A DNA stretch of 64,000 nucleotides from positions 868,001 to 932,000 of the forward strand of contig JACKAE010000003.1 in the NCBI GenBank assembly GCA_020635205.1. Reading direction: 5' to 3'. Position numbers and translations under genes: made by a program. Positions 26,031 through 34,574 of the stretch are shown here, in pieces (the stretch's first letter is position 1; each line of letters starts with the position of its first letter). The notes under the pieces are model-generated. The model was not told the origin of the DNA, did not search any database, and saw only the letters and a program-made list of their open reading frames with translations. The DNA is from Ignavibacteria bacterium (lineage in GTDB: Bacteria; Bacteroidota; Ignavibacteria; OLB7).

Positions 26031-26492
26031 ATGAGACAGGAAGCGCATCAAACCGCACCTAAGGCATTACGCTTTATCATCGGCGCAAGCATACTACTGC
26101 TTGCGCTGATGTTGTTTTCAGAACTTTCCTGCTCAATTTTAGGTCTCTGTACAAACTGGTTTCCACCAGCTCGCTTCCTCGGCTTTTGGGAGGTAATGGG
26201 AATATCTACGGCTCTTCTCTTCGCTTCTCTCGCCCTGAATGCACTCCGCCGTAGTCGACTATCCTCGTCAACATCATCTGCTCACACACCAGAACAGACC
26301 CCAATGGGAAAAGAATCCTTTTCTCAAACAAAGTCGCCTTCTGTTCAACAACGGTCAGGAGGATGGCGTCCACTGGTTCAACAGTTATCGGATGAGGAGA
26401 AAGAGCACTTGAAAATAATAATGGAAGAGCGATGTTTCGGCATCGGAAGTTCAGAGCTTTCTAAAGACGAAGAGAAAACAACCTCCCAGTAA
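26031..26492 (+). CDS. Small two-helix membrane protein next to the ECF sigma factor
   Basis: Not a family I recognise. The 153 residues have two hydrophobic segments (about 13-37 and 50-70) separated by a short loop with two Cys (CSILGLCTNWFPPARFLGFW), a Ser/Thr/Gln-rich linker, and a C-terminal helix LSDEEKEHLKIIMEER. GGAGGA sits directly before the ATG, closer than usual. Same strand and close spacing suggest it forms a unit with the sigma factor, perhaps as its membrane regulator. No zinc-type anti-sigma motif is visible. Confidence 0.65.
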   Translation: MRQEAHQTAPKALRFIIGASILLLALMLFSELSCSILGLCTNWFPPARFLGFWEVMGISTALLFASLALNALRRSRLSSSTSSAHTPEQTPMGKESFSQTKSPSVQQRSGGWRPLVQQLSDEEKEHLKIIMEERCFGIGSSELSKDEEKTTSQ

Positions 26493-26537
26493 CTGACGAG
26501 AATTCCTCTCCCAATCCTACCTGCTCCGTAACGCCTT

Positions 26538-27038
26538 CTACTCTACGGTCAACCCTTCACCCGGGCTACTTCCTCCAGCAACCTGTGTTCCGAGAACCGT
26601 CGTTAATATCTCCAACGTGCTTTCCTTATCGCCGAGATACAGTCCAACCGCTTTACTTTTCTGAAAGAAGTGGGGTGTCTTCCCCTCATTCACCTTCTTA
26701 TCACCGATACTCGTTCCGTCAGGACTAATTTTAGCCACAAATGCATCAGCCTCTTGATTTGTGGGGAACTCGATAAAGAAGACTGGGCTGCCGTTAACTT
26801 TTAATCCACGCGCAGGCATTTCGAAATATGGTTTTTCAACTTCCGGCCCAATCTCTGCCCTATATCCTGAAGCAGTAAAGAGTTGGTAGATACCATAAGT
26901 AATCGAAGTGACCTCCAATCCTTCTCCCTCGCCATAATCGACCTTACGCTCGGGAGTATCTTCGCACCCCGGTATTCCACACCCCGCAGTGCAGAGTGAA
27001 ATCACAACCACGAGAAGAATTGATCTTATGCTATCCAT
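26538..27038 (-). CDS. Lipoprotein of unknown function
   Basis: 166 residues with a signal peptide ending in lipobox TAGC (Cys near residue 20), giving an exported lipid-anchored protein. The mature part is mixed alpha/beta (VTSITYGIYQLFTASGYRAE, FFIEFPTNQEADAFVAKI) with no recognised domain. It stands alone, convergent with the preceding membrane protein. Confidence 0.8.
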   Translation of the reverse strand: MDSIRSILLVVVISLCTAGCGIPGCEDTPERKVDYGEGEGLEVTSITYGIYQLFTASGYRAEIGPEVEKPYFEMPARGLKVNGSPVFFIEFPTNQEADAFVAKISPDGTSIGDKKVNEGKTPHFFQKSKAVGLYLGDKESTLEILTTVLGTQVAGGSSPGEGLTVE

Positions 27039-27230
27039 ACACCTTTGATGTTGATAAATTCACGTATGATCCTGTCCCGAAAGTACGGACAGATCGTATC
27101 AGGAGATAAGATATCAGCAGATAATGTAGTGATACGTTGACACTCACATAACCATTGATTCTCTGCTAAGAACGATTCTGTAAAAACGAACAAGGGGAAG
27201 ATACGAGAAGTTCATCTCCCCTTCAGGAGT

Positions 27231-27284
27231 AAAAAACAGACCGCCTGCGCTGTTCACTTCACTGAAGCAAACAACACAGGCGGT
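27231..27284 (-). terminator. Terminator of the DUF4279 gene
   Basis: On the minus strand ACCGCCTG and CAGGCGGT are perfect eight-base arms (27277-27284 and 27240-27247), with further pairing inside, followed by CTGTTTTTT. It lies about 30 bases after the stop of the minus-strand gene. Confidence 0.85.
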
Positions 27285-27314
27285 AAAAACTTTATCGCTC
27301 TTCCGAGTAAGCAG

Positions 27315-27800
27315 CTATGCGTTCTCGGAGATTGCCTCGTTCCAAAATGAATGGTTTGGATCGAAGCAGTCGAAACAAGAAATGTAGAGATCAGCGTTGA
27401 TACCGGCAAGACGAGCCATCGTCTCCGGAGCTAACTTGATGTTCAACAATCCAATTGAAGAGGTGAGAGTGTAGTAGAAGTAGAGACGTTCCATGCCGGC
27501 AGCCTTCAACGATTCAATGTGGGGCTGAATGTCGTCGATCAGACAAGTGATATGGTAATCGCGGCACTCATTGATGTCGTCACGAGAACTGATCTCATAG
27601 GACCAGAAGCTCTCCTCCCAACAAGCTTCGTTCTCTTGATGGTGGTGACGAGGCTCACCACATCTTCCAGACTTAATCGGCTCTTTGCCAATAATTGCGG
27701 TTGCCTTCACCGGATCAAAATCTTTCCCGGCTAAGGTCACTTCAATGGAATACTCGTTTGTCAAAAACAGGTCTTCAGTAGGTAGTTCACGTGTGTTCAT
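27315..27800 (-). CDS. DUF4279 domain protein
   Basis: A 161-residue cytoplasmic protein. The segment FDPVKATAIIGKEPIKSGRC followed by a Trp-containing strand and an LLNIKLAPETMARLAGINAD stretch matches the DUF4279 pattern, a small alpha/beta domain with no known function that often occurs near toxin-immunity or stress genes. The Met at 27800 is preferred over an upstream start at 27917. It has its own terminator. Confidence 0.75.
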   Translation of the reverse strand: MNTRELPTEDLFLTNEYSIEVTLAGKDFDPVKATAIIGKEPIKSGRCGEPRHHHQENEACWEESFWSYEISSRDDINECRDYHITCLIDDIQPHIESLKAAGMERLYFYYTLTSSIGLLNIKLAPETMARLAGINADLYISCFDCFDPNHSFWNEAISENA

Positions 27801-28026
27801 ACGCAGACGTGTAGTTCGTAGTAAGATAAATGATTGTTTTTGGAACGCTTCGATGACGACGTTCCGGGGAGAGTATTTGAGGAGAGTGAAAAAAATAGTG
27901 GGTGTCTTGACGATCACCCATTACTACCCCACAGCAGAGAAACGATAGTTTATATTTTACTGCAAGGCAGACCACACGAAAAGTAGTGCCCCTTTCAAAA
28001 GACAATCAACAAGAAAGGAATCTTCT

Positions 28027-29094
28027 TTATCCTTTCTCTTCTGAGATACTCTCCCTCGGCATCACCAACAACAGTAGCAACCCCAATCCTATTACAAAGA
28101 ACTCTCGCGCACGCTTCATTACTACCATCCGCGCGGCAGTGATTTCTGGTTGCGGAAGTCCGTGGGCGACGGCAAGACTTCGGATTGTCCAGTCCTGGCC
28201 ACCGAGACCAATTGGTATTACGAAGACAACCATACGGACCACGACGCTCACCGCGTCGATTGCGTAGATGTCGAAGAATCCAGCGTCGATACCGAGCCAG
28301 CGAACAATGAAGTAGAGTTCTACCCCGTTGAGTGACCATGCAATGAAGGAGAAGAGAATGGAGAGAAGAAGACGGTAGCGATGGCGACGGAACTCTTGAG
28401 CCACTAACAACTCAATCTCCCGCAACTCCTTTAACCCAATGTTCCACCAGCGGGCAATCCATCCCTCACGATCAGAGAAAGAGAAGCGGTTGTTCATCGG
28501 TTGCCAGAGAACCATCGAGGCAGCAAAGGCAAGAATCACTAAGAGAACGGCGAGTGCTCCACCTAAGACAACCATCGCAAAATCACCAACACCGAAAACA
28601 CTTTCGGAGACGTTGTTGATAACTGAATAGGAGAGGGCAAGTCCGACGAAGATGTAGATAATCTGCCCGATAATCAGAACGAACTTGGAAAGGAGAAAGG
28701 AGGTAGTGGCCTCAGGGCGAGTCATACCGGAACTTCTCATCAGGAAACCGACTTTCATCGGTTCGCCAATTACAGCTCCACCCGGAATTACATTCGTGAC
28801 AGCTTCACAACGAAGACGAATTAGGGCAAGTCGCCAGAGTGGGGGACGTTTTTCACCGCAGATAATCCACCAACTTCCGGTATCGAATGTGTAGTTCAAC
28901 AGAAGAAGTCCGAGAATTATCAGAATAAGTTCTGGAAGAGAGGAGAGAGATGCGGGAGGGAGAGCACCGAAGTTTACATCGCGCGCCAGTAGAGTAAAGA
29001 AGGTGATGCCACCAATAGCGAGCACAACCTGGAGGAGTCTGCCGATTGGGAAACGGGAGGTTCTCCTTGACTTCTCTTCCTGTAATTGCTCCAC
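28027..29094 (-). CDS. Flippase-like membrane protein (lysylphosphatidylglycerol synthase TM region family)
   Basis: A polytopic inner-membrane protein of the LPG_synthase_TM/UPF0104 family, about seven to eight helices and 355 residues. Diagnostic stretches are RCEAVTNVIPGGAVIGEPMK and the late loop VFVIPIGLGGQDWTIRSLAV. The family includes the MprF flippase domain, but single-domain members have unproven lipid or polyprenol roles. The frame opens at 29190, but its first 32 codons would lie in the rplI terminator hairpin, so I place the start at the GTG at 29094; this choice is uncertain. A second member lies at 46800. Confidence 0.85.
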   Translation of the reverse strand: MEQLQEEKSRRTSRFPIGRLLQVVLAIGGITFFTLLARDVNFGALPPASLSSLPELILIILGLLLLNYTFDTGSWWIICGEKRPPLWRLALIRLRCEAVTNVIPGGAVIGEPMKVGFLMRSSGMTRPEATTSFLLSKFVLIIGQIIYIFVGLALSYSVINNVSESVFGVGDFAMVVLGGALAVLLVILAFAASMVLWQPMNNRFSFSDREGWIARWWNIGLKELREIELLVAQEFRRHRYRLLLSILFSFIAWSLNGVELYFIVRWLGIDAGFFDIYAIDAVSVVVRMVVFVIPIGLGGQDWTIRSLAVAHGLPQPEITAARMVVMKRAREFFVIGLGLLLLLVMPRESISEEKG

Positions 29095-29119
29095 GTGATT
29101 AACAAATGTGGTAAACGAA

Positions 29120-29165
29120 AGAGTGAAAAGTAAAGCGGGCGGAAGAGCTTTCTTCTCTCCCGCCC
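29120..29165 (-). terminator. Terminator after rplI
   Basis: On the minus strand GGGCGGGAGAG and the complementary CTCTTCCGCCC form a stem (29137-29165) followed by GCTTTACTTTTC. It lies about 57 bases past the rplI stop and ends the ribosomal block. Confidence 0.8.
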
Positions 29166-29221
29166 TGACTTCTGCAAAATTCTTGTGCAACGGTTATCCT
29201 CTACGGATAGCCACCTCCTCC

Positions 29222-29692
29222 TTACTCGCTCTCTGAACCTTCTTCATCTACAACAAACACCTTCAGTGCAGTTGTGACGTTTTTGTGGAGCTTCACAGGA
29301 ACATCGAACATGCCGAGTGTCTTAATCGGATCGTCGATCTGAATCGCGCGTCGATCAATGTTGTGTCCCTGTGCACCAAGTTCTTCAGCTATCATTAAAG
29401 CAGTTACCGAACCGAAGAGACGATCTTCCTCACCAACTCGCATTGGAATGGTGATGGAGACCGATTCCAGTTTCTCGGCGATTACTCGAGCATCTTCCTC
29501 GAGTCGAGACTGCTTGGCCTGCCAGGTCTGTTTTTCGGCCTCGACTGCCCTGAGGGCTCCGTCGGTTGCACGATATGCGATTCCGCGAGGAATCAGGAAG
29601 TTGCGCGCGTACCCACTTTTCACCTCAACTACTTCACCGATCTCACCAAGATTTTCGTAATCCTGTCGCAGGATAATTTTGGTCGTTGACAT
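29222..29692 (-). CDS. rplI: 50S ribosomal protein L9
   Basis: Binds 23S rRNA domain V at the base of the L1 stalk. 156 residues, with the N-domain ILRQDYENLGEIGEVVEVK and GYARNFLIPRGIAY, the long connecting helix (about 45-80) and a C-domain with RLFGSVTALMIAEEL. Slightly long for the family, ending in an acidic tail (DEEGSESE). It follows ssb by 72 bases. Confidence 0.97.
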   Translation of the reverse strand: MSTTKIILRQDYENLGEIGEVVEVKSGYARNFLIPRGIAYRATDGALRAVEAEKQTWQAKQSRLEEDARVIAEKLESVSITIPMRVGEEDRLFGSVTALMIAEELGAQGHNIDRRAIQIDDPIKTLGMFDVPVKLHKNVTTALKVFVVDEEGSESE

Positions 29693-29742
29693 TTCTCTAC
29701 CCTGAATTTATATACTGTTCAATAGTTAATTCATCTTCTATG

Positions 29743-29760
29743 CTCTCCGACATCGGAGAG
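29743..29760 (-). terminator. Small hairpin between ssb and rplI
   Basis: CTCTCCGA and TCGGAGAG are perfect eight-base arms around a two-base centre, starting five bases after the ssb stop. There is no T run, so it may be an attenuator or RNA-processing site rather than a full terminator. Confidence 0.45.
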
Positions 29761-29764
29761 AATG

Positions 29765-30256
29765 TCAGAACTCGTATGTTGTTTCCGAATCAGAAGACTC
29801 TGCAGCATAGGCATCATACACCTCATTATTGTCGTCATCAAAGTCGATGTCGCCAAACCCGAAGTCATCATCCTCTGCCGATCCATCTTCGTCGTCATCC
29901 ATATCATCCCGCCACTTGCTCAGGAACTGAATGCGCCGAGCCTTGATCTCTACAGCAGAACGAGAAGAACCATCGTCAAGCTGCCATGTTCTACTCTGCA
30001 ATTCGCCCTCAACGAGAACGGCACTCCCCTTTTCCAGTTTTGATTTGCAGCTCTCTGCCAACTTATTCCAAGCAACGACACCAACGTAGCAGACATCTTC
30101 TTGCCACTGGTTATCGCTGTTGCGGAAGCGTCGGTTCGATGCAATGGAAAAGTTCGCAACCGGGGTTCCATTACGTGTCTGGCGCAGTATAGGATCTTTC
30201 GTAAGGTTCCCTGCAATCAGAACGGTATTAACTTCCGGCATTTTCAAGTTTGCCAT
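29765..30256 (-). CDS. ssb: Single-stranded DNA-binding protein
   Basis: Protects single-stranded DNA in replication and repair. 163 residues: OB fold at about 8-112 (VNTVLIAGNLTKDPILRQTR, FSIASNRRF, VLVEGELQSRTW), then a very acidic Asp-rich tail. The C-terminus ends Thr-Tyr-Glu-Phe rather than the usual Asp-Asp-x-Pro-Phe, although the last Phe that contacts partners is kept. The Met at 30256 follows GAGGAGA, a strong ribosome site, so the longer frame to 30301 is rejected. Confidence 0.96.
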   Translation of the reverse strand: MANLKMPEVNTVLIAGNLTKDPILRQTRNGTPVANFSIASNRRFRNSDNQWQEDVCYVGVVAWNKLAESCKSKLEKGSAVLVEGELQSRTWQLDDGSSRSAVEIKARRIQFLSKWRDDMDDDEDGSAEDDDFGFGDIDFDDDNNEVYDAYAAESSDSETTYEF

Positions 30257-30339
30257 GACATATTCTCCTCGAATCGTTAGCTGAAAAATCGGTTCTCTCA
30301 ATCATCATCAACACAGCGGGAAGTTCTCCCAACTGCGCT

Positions 30340-30747
30340 CTACATATCATCATCGTCGTCGTCATCGTCGTCATCATTCTCAGCAGCTTCAGCAGCAGCA
30401 GCCTCAGCTTCAGCGATTCGAGCGGCTGTCTCTTCCCGCTTCTTCAGGTCACGATCGCTCAACACCAACGTTAGCTCGCGCAAAACGTCGTCGTCGATCC
30501 GGCAGTGGCGCGCAAGTGGCGCAACGATTTCTCCCGGTGCAGTATACTCGAAACGAACATAGTAGCCATTGTTCTTCTTGCTGATCGGATAGGCAAGACG
30601 CTTGCGCCCCCAGTGATCAGCCTCGGAGATTGATCCCCCGTGCTTCGTAATGAAATCGGAAACGCGCTCTACTGCATCCGAAATCTGTTTCTCTTCTAAC
30701 ATACCGTTAATGATAACGGTCGTCTCGTAGTGTCGTGTTGTACTCAC
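30340..30747 (-). CDS. rpsF: 30S ribosomal protein S6
   Basis: 135 residues: the S6 fold (about 1-98: HYETTVIINGMLEEKQI, KRLAYPISKKNNGYYVRFEY) and a C-terminal extension of Ala/Glu ending in ten consecutive Asp and a Met. The Asp run is coded by a GAC/GAT trinucleotide microsatellite and so may vary in length. S6 normally pairs with S18 on the ribosome, but rpsR is not in this cluster. Confidence 0.97.
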   Translation of the reverse strand: MSTTRHYETTVIINGMLEEKQISDAVERVSDFITKHGGSISEADHWGRKRLAYPISKKNNGYYVRFEYTAPGEIVAPLARHCRIDDDVLRELTLVLSDRDLKKREETAARIAEAEAAAAEAAENDDDDDDDDDDM

Positions 30748-30795
30748 TGTTTTCTTTCACTCCTATGGTTAACGTAATTCTATTCTCTATTGTCA

Positions 30796-30831
30796 GCCCG
30801 TACCTTGTCCCATTCAGTTCATCGCACGGGC
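30796..30831 (-). promoter_or_regulatory. Possible leader hairpin of rpsF
   Basis: On the minus strand GCCCGT and ACGGGC are six-base arms enclosing a 24-base loop with an AATGGGAC segment, about 49 bases before the rpsF ATG. Its place fits an autoregulatory S6 leader, but the known S6:S18 motif was not matched base by base. Confidence 0.3.
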
Positions 30832-30913
30832 AGGAGCAGGTTCTCTGTTTATGTGAGAAGTTTGTGAGAGAAGATGCAATCTCTTCCCCTCGTCGCTTCA
30901 CACTCTTAATTTC

Positions 30914-33103
30914 TTAAAGTATGCTACCGATAGTTGCCGAGACAGCCTCAATTGTCTCTTTCATAAAATTCATCGCAGTCGCTGCCCCATCTTCGTGTAG
31001 GAATGGCGCGATAACCAGAGCAACAACGGACATCAGCTTGATAAGGATATTCAGCGATGGGCCAGCAGTATCCTTGAACGGATCGCCAACGGTGTCGCCA
31101 ACAACGGCCGCCTTGTGTGCTTCGGTTCCTTTGCCACCGTGCAAGCCACCCTCAATTGCCTTCTTCGCGTTGTCCCATGCACCGCCAGAATTCGACATGA
31201 AAATTGCCATCATTACACCGGAACTGAGCACGCCAGCCAGAAGACCTCCGAGAGCCGCTGGCCCAAGTCCGAAACCGATAAGTACCGGGGCTGCAACGGC
31301 TAAAAGACCGGGAGCAACCATGCTCTTAATTGCAGCAGCCGTTGAAATGTCAACGCAGGTTCGGTAGTCAGCTTTCGCCTTGCCATCGAGCAGTCCCGGA
31401 ATCTCGCGGAACTGGCGGCGGACTTCCTCGATCATCGCAAAGGCAGCCTTGCCGACTGCATCCATTGCCATAGAGGAGAAGAGGAAGGGAAGCATTGCCC
31501 CGAGCAACAGTCCGGCCATCACGTTCGGAGCTGAGACGTTGATTAACAGGGGGTCGGCTACTGATCCAACTGTGGTTACGTAAGCCGAGAAGAGAGCAAG
31601 TGCTGTTAAAGCAGCCGAAGCAATAGCAAATCCTTTGCCGATAGCTGCGGTTGTGTTGCCAACGGCATCCAGCTTGTCGGTACGCTCGCGAACCTCCGGT
31701 GGAAGCTCAGCCATCTCAGCAATACCACCGGCGTTATCGGAGATCGGTCCATAAGCATCCACTGCAAGCTCAATTGCAACTGTTGAGAGCATTCCGAGAG
31801 CAGCAATCGCAATGCCGTAGAGACCAGCGAAATAATATGCTCCGATAATGCCGAGTGCAATCAGCAGAATTGGAATAGCAGTTGAACGCATGCCAACGCC
31901 AAGACCAGCAATAATGTTTGTTGCCGATCCGGTTACCGACTGAGCGGCAATGCTGTGAACTGGCTTGCGGTCGGTTGAACAATAGTATTCGGTGACAATG
32001 CCGACCAGAACACCAGCGATAAGTCCGATTACCGTTGCGATGAAGATGTTCATCGTGCTGTAGGTAATGGCGTTGCCGGTCAGTGGATCGTTCAGCGTGA
32101 ACTCAGCATTGAAGAAGTAATCAACAATGAAGTAGGTAGCAACAGCCATCAAGCCCGCAGCACCAAACGTGCCAAGGTTCAGAGCGTGCTGTGGATTCCC
32201 TCCCTCCTTTACCCGAACGAAGAATGTTCCGAGGATGGAGACGACAATTCCAACGGCGGCAATCACCAGCGGGAGAATCACAGCGTTGATACCAACCTGT
32301 GGGTAGAATGACGCACCGATAACCATCGCGCCAATAATTGCTCCAACATAGGATTCAAAAAGATCGGCTCCCATTCCCGCAACGTCACCGACGTTATCAC
32401 CAACGTTGTCGGCGATAACTGCCGGGTTACGTGGATCATCTTCAGGAATGCCAGCCTCTACCTTTCCAACGAGGTCGGCTCCAACGTCGGCAGCTTTCGT
32501 GTAGATGCCACCACCGACGCGAGCAAAGAGTGCAATCGAAGATGCCCCGAACGAGAAGCTGGTAATGACGGTCAGTGTGCGGGTAACAGCTTCGGCAGAG
32601 CCGAGACCACTCACGCCACCAACTCCGAGAACTGAATCGTAGATGAGCATCAGCAAGCCGAGACCGAGAACGCCGAGTCCGGCAACTCCCATTCCCATCA
32701 CAGAACCTCCAGAGAAGGCAATACTCAGAGCTTCAGCCAGCCCACCTCGCGCAGCGTTAGTTGTGCGGACATTTGCCTTGGTGGCAACGCGCATACCGAT
32801 ATACCCTGCAAGGGCAGAACAGAGTGCTCCAACAATAAATGAGATTGCAGCCATCCAGGATGACTCTGCTTCCTGTGCTCCTGACCACGCCAGCAAAGCT
32901 GCTACAACAACGACAAAGATTGCTAAGACACGGTATTCACGAGAGAGGAAGGCCATTGCCCCCTCTTGAATAAATCCCGAGATTTCCACCATGCGCTCGT
33001 TACCGGGATCTTGCTTGCTCACCCATGAGGCTTTCCAGAAGGCAAAGAGCAGCGCAAGAATGCCTGCCGCAGGAATCGCATAAAGGATCGTTGTGTACTC
33101 CAT
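30914..33103 (-). CDS. hppA: Membrane-bound ion-pumping pyrophosphatase, potassium-dependent type
   Basis: Hydrolyses pyrophosphate and pumps H+ or Na+ across the membrane. 729 residues, about 16 helices. Catalytic motifs are GGGIYTKAADVGADLVGKVE, NPAVIADNVGDNVGDVAGMG and the late KDTAGPSLN loop. At the potassium switch the sequence reads GNTTAAIGKGFAIASAALT, with Ala in place of the Lys of potassium-independent enzymes, so it should need K+. Proton and sodium specificity cannot be assigned by eye. It sits eight bases after pth, inside a prs-rplY-pth-rpsF-type housekeeping block. Confidence 0.96.
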   Translation of the reverse strand: MEYTTILYAIPAAGILALLFAFWKASWVSKQDPGNERMVEISGFIQEGAMAFLSREYRVLAIFVVVVAALLAWSGAQEAESSWMAAISFIVGALCSALAGYIGMRVATKANVRTTNAARGGLAEALSIAFSGGSVMGMGVAGLGVLGLGLLMLIYDSVLGVGGVSGLGSAEAVTRTLTVITSFSFGASSIALFARVGGGIYTKAADVGADLVGKVEAGIPEDDPRNPAVIADNVGDNVGDVAGMGADLFESYVGAIIGAMVIGASFYPQVGINAVILPLVIAAVGIVVSILGTFFVRVKEGGNPQHALNLGTFGAAGLMAVATYFIVDYFFNAEFTLNDPLTGNAITYSTMNIFIATVIGLIAGVLVGIVTEYYCSTDRKPVHSIAAQSVTGSATNIIAGLGVGMRSTAIPILLIALGIIGAYYFAGLYGIAIAALGMLSTVAIELAVDAYGPISDNAGGIAEMAELPPEVRERTDKLDAVGNTTAAIGKGFAIASAALTALALFSAYVTTVGSVADPLLINVSAPNVMAGLLLGAMLPFLFSSMAMDAVGKAAFAMIEEVRRQFREIPGLLDGKAKADYRTCVDISTAAAIKSMVAPGLLAVAAPVLIGFGLGPAALGGLLAGVLSSGVMMAIFMSNSGGAWDNAKKAIEGGLHGGKGTEAHKAAVVGDTVGDPFKDTAGPSLNILIKLMSVVALVIAPFLHEDGAATAMNFMKETIEAVSATIGSIL

Positions 33104-33111
33104 TCGCTCTT

Positions 33112-33789
33112 TTAACTTTTTGTGGATATGTTATTATCCGATTGCCCAATACTGGAGTCGGCAACGGACTTCTCTGTATCGTCTTTAGGTGAGCTGGCAG
33201 CGGATTCTTTTGAAGATTTTTCCCGCTTCCGCGCATTCACCTGATTCATTGCTTTTGCTGTCCCCTCTGCAATCCAGAGGAGGGTAGCATCTTTTGCTTG
33301 ATTGAGCATCTCCCCCAACTCTTCCTCTTCACTCTCCTTGAACCCGGAGAGGACGTAGTCAACCATCTCTCCCGGGCCGAAATCGTTCCCAACCCCAAGT
33401 CTGAGGCGTGGAAAGTTTTCTGTTCCCAACTCGTAAAGGAGTGACTCCAATCCGTTGTGCCCACCTGATGAGCCACTCGGTGTCAACTTGATTTTACCAA
33501 CTGAGAACTGAACCTCGTCAACCAGAATGAGCAACTCCTCAGGACTTCCGCTGTAGTGTCGCACCACCTGCCGTGCTGCAAGTCCGCTATTGTTCATCCA
33601 AGTTGTCGGCTTTATCAGAACAACTTTTCGTCCTCGCCAGCTTCCCTCGGCGGCGTAATAGTCACCAACTCCAGGCTGAAACTCGGTACGCAATCGTTCG
33701 GCAATGATGTCAAGTGCCATCCAGCCAACGTTGTGGCGTGTTCGGGCGTAGCGACTCCCTGGATTGCCGAGACCGAGGACGATCTTCAT
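33112..33789 (-). CDS. pth: Peptidyl-tRNA hydrolase
   Basis: Frees tRNA from peptidyl-tRNA lost by ribosomes. 225 residues. Motifs: GLGNPGSRYARTRHNVGW (Asn and catalytic His of the active site), KPTTWMNNSG, LVDEVQF (the conserved Asp, in place of the more usual HDD/HDE) and GSSGGHNGL. After the about 190-residue core there is a charged Ser/Lys/Asp tail. It is separated from rplY by a terminator and precedes hppA by eight bases. Confidence 0.96.
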   Translation of the reverse strand: MKIVLGLGNPGSRYARTRHNVGWMALDIIAERLRTEFQPGVGDYYAAEGSWRGRKVVLIKPTTWMNNSGLAARQVVRHYSGSPEELLILVDEVQFSVGKIKLTPSGSSGGHNGLESLLYELGTENFPRLRLGVGNDFGPGEMVDYVLSGFKESEEEELGEMLNQAKDATLLWIAEGTAKAMNQVNARKREKSSKESAASSPKDDTEKSVADSSIGQSDNNISTKS

Positions 33790-33809
33790 ATCTACTAAAA
33801 ATCAACAAA

Positions 33810-33833
33810 GTGGCCGGGATATTTCCCGGCCAC
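33810..33833 (-). terminator. Terminator after rplY
   Basis: GTGGCCGGGA and TCCCGGCCAC form a perfect ten-base stem with a four-base loop. On the minus strand it is followed by TTTGTTGATTTTT. It would at least partly separate prs-rplY from pth-hppA. Confidence 0.9.
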
Positions 33834-33848
33834 CTGTTTGATTCAAAA

Positions 33849-34478
33849 TTATTCTTCTTCCTCTTTCTTTCCTTTCCCAATCACTTCTGGTTCCATCGAA
33901 ACCTCTTCCTCTGCACCATCATCATCAGATGACACGCGTGGTGCGCTCACCGAGACGATTGTTGCCTCCGGCGTGTTGAGGATAGTATAGTTTTCAACTG
34001 TGAGGTCAGAAACGTGAATGGAGTCACCGATGTTGAGACCAGAGATGTCGATCTCGATAGACTCGGGAAGGTTTTTCGGCAGCACTTCAATCTCCAGTTC
34101 GTTCAGCACATGCTGCACAATACCACCATCAAGCTGTCCGGCAGCCCTTCCAACGAAGGAAATCGGAACGTTGAGCTTCATTAGCTCGCCAGCAGCAACG
34201 CCAATCAGGTCGAAGTGAACTGGACGATCGGTGATCGGATCGAAGTCCATATCCTTCAGGATACAGAGCTTCTGCGTTCCGTCGTCGAGTTTTAGGTTAA
34301 CAAGATGGGATTCCGATGTGTTGATAAGTGGGCGCAGCGCCAACTCGTGTACGGAGAGTGAGATGGAATCTTGTCCGTGAAAATAGAAAACGCCAGGAAT
34401 AATGCCCTGACGGCGGAGTGCGCGGGCATTGCTTCGCCCAGCTTCGCGGCGTTTCGCCTCTAATGTAATGTCGCTCAT
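33849..34478 (-). CDS. rplY: 50S ribosomal protein L25/general stress protein Ctc
   Basis: Binds 5S rRNA. The 209-residue product is the long Ctc/TL5 form: L25 domain about 5-95 (AKRREAGRSNARALRRQGII, KDMDFDPITDRPVHFDLI) plus the C-terminal beta domain (VPISFVGRAAGQLDGGIVQH, LPESIEIDISGLNIGDSIHV) and an acidic tail. It follows prs by about 96 bases, the common prs-rplY-pth order. Confidence 0.96.
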   Translation of the reverse strand: MSDITLEAKRREAGRSNARALRRQGIIPGVFYFHGQDSISLSVHELALRPLINTSESHLVNLKLDDGTQKLCILKDMDFDPITDRPVHFDLIGVAAGELMKLNVPISFVGRAAGQLDGGIVQHVLNELEIEVLPKNLPESIEIDISGLNIGDSIHVSDLTVENYTILNTPEATIVSVSAPRVSSDDDGAEEEVSMEPEVIGKGKKEEEE

Positions 34479-34574
34479 GGCTTCGGTTCCTTCTATTAAG
34501 TACGTGATTAATGAACGTGTTCGGTTGTCAAAAACTCTATAATGAACGAGATCAGGAGATCCTCTGTCTCGCCT

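Noticed and set aside
27060..27110. Imperfect hairpin TGATCCTGTCC...GGACAGATC upstream of a lipoprotein gene, with a partly similar sequence near 63547
   Set aside because: Short and imperfect; the two sites do not align well enough to claim a shared element.
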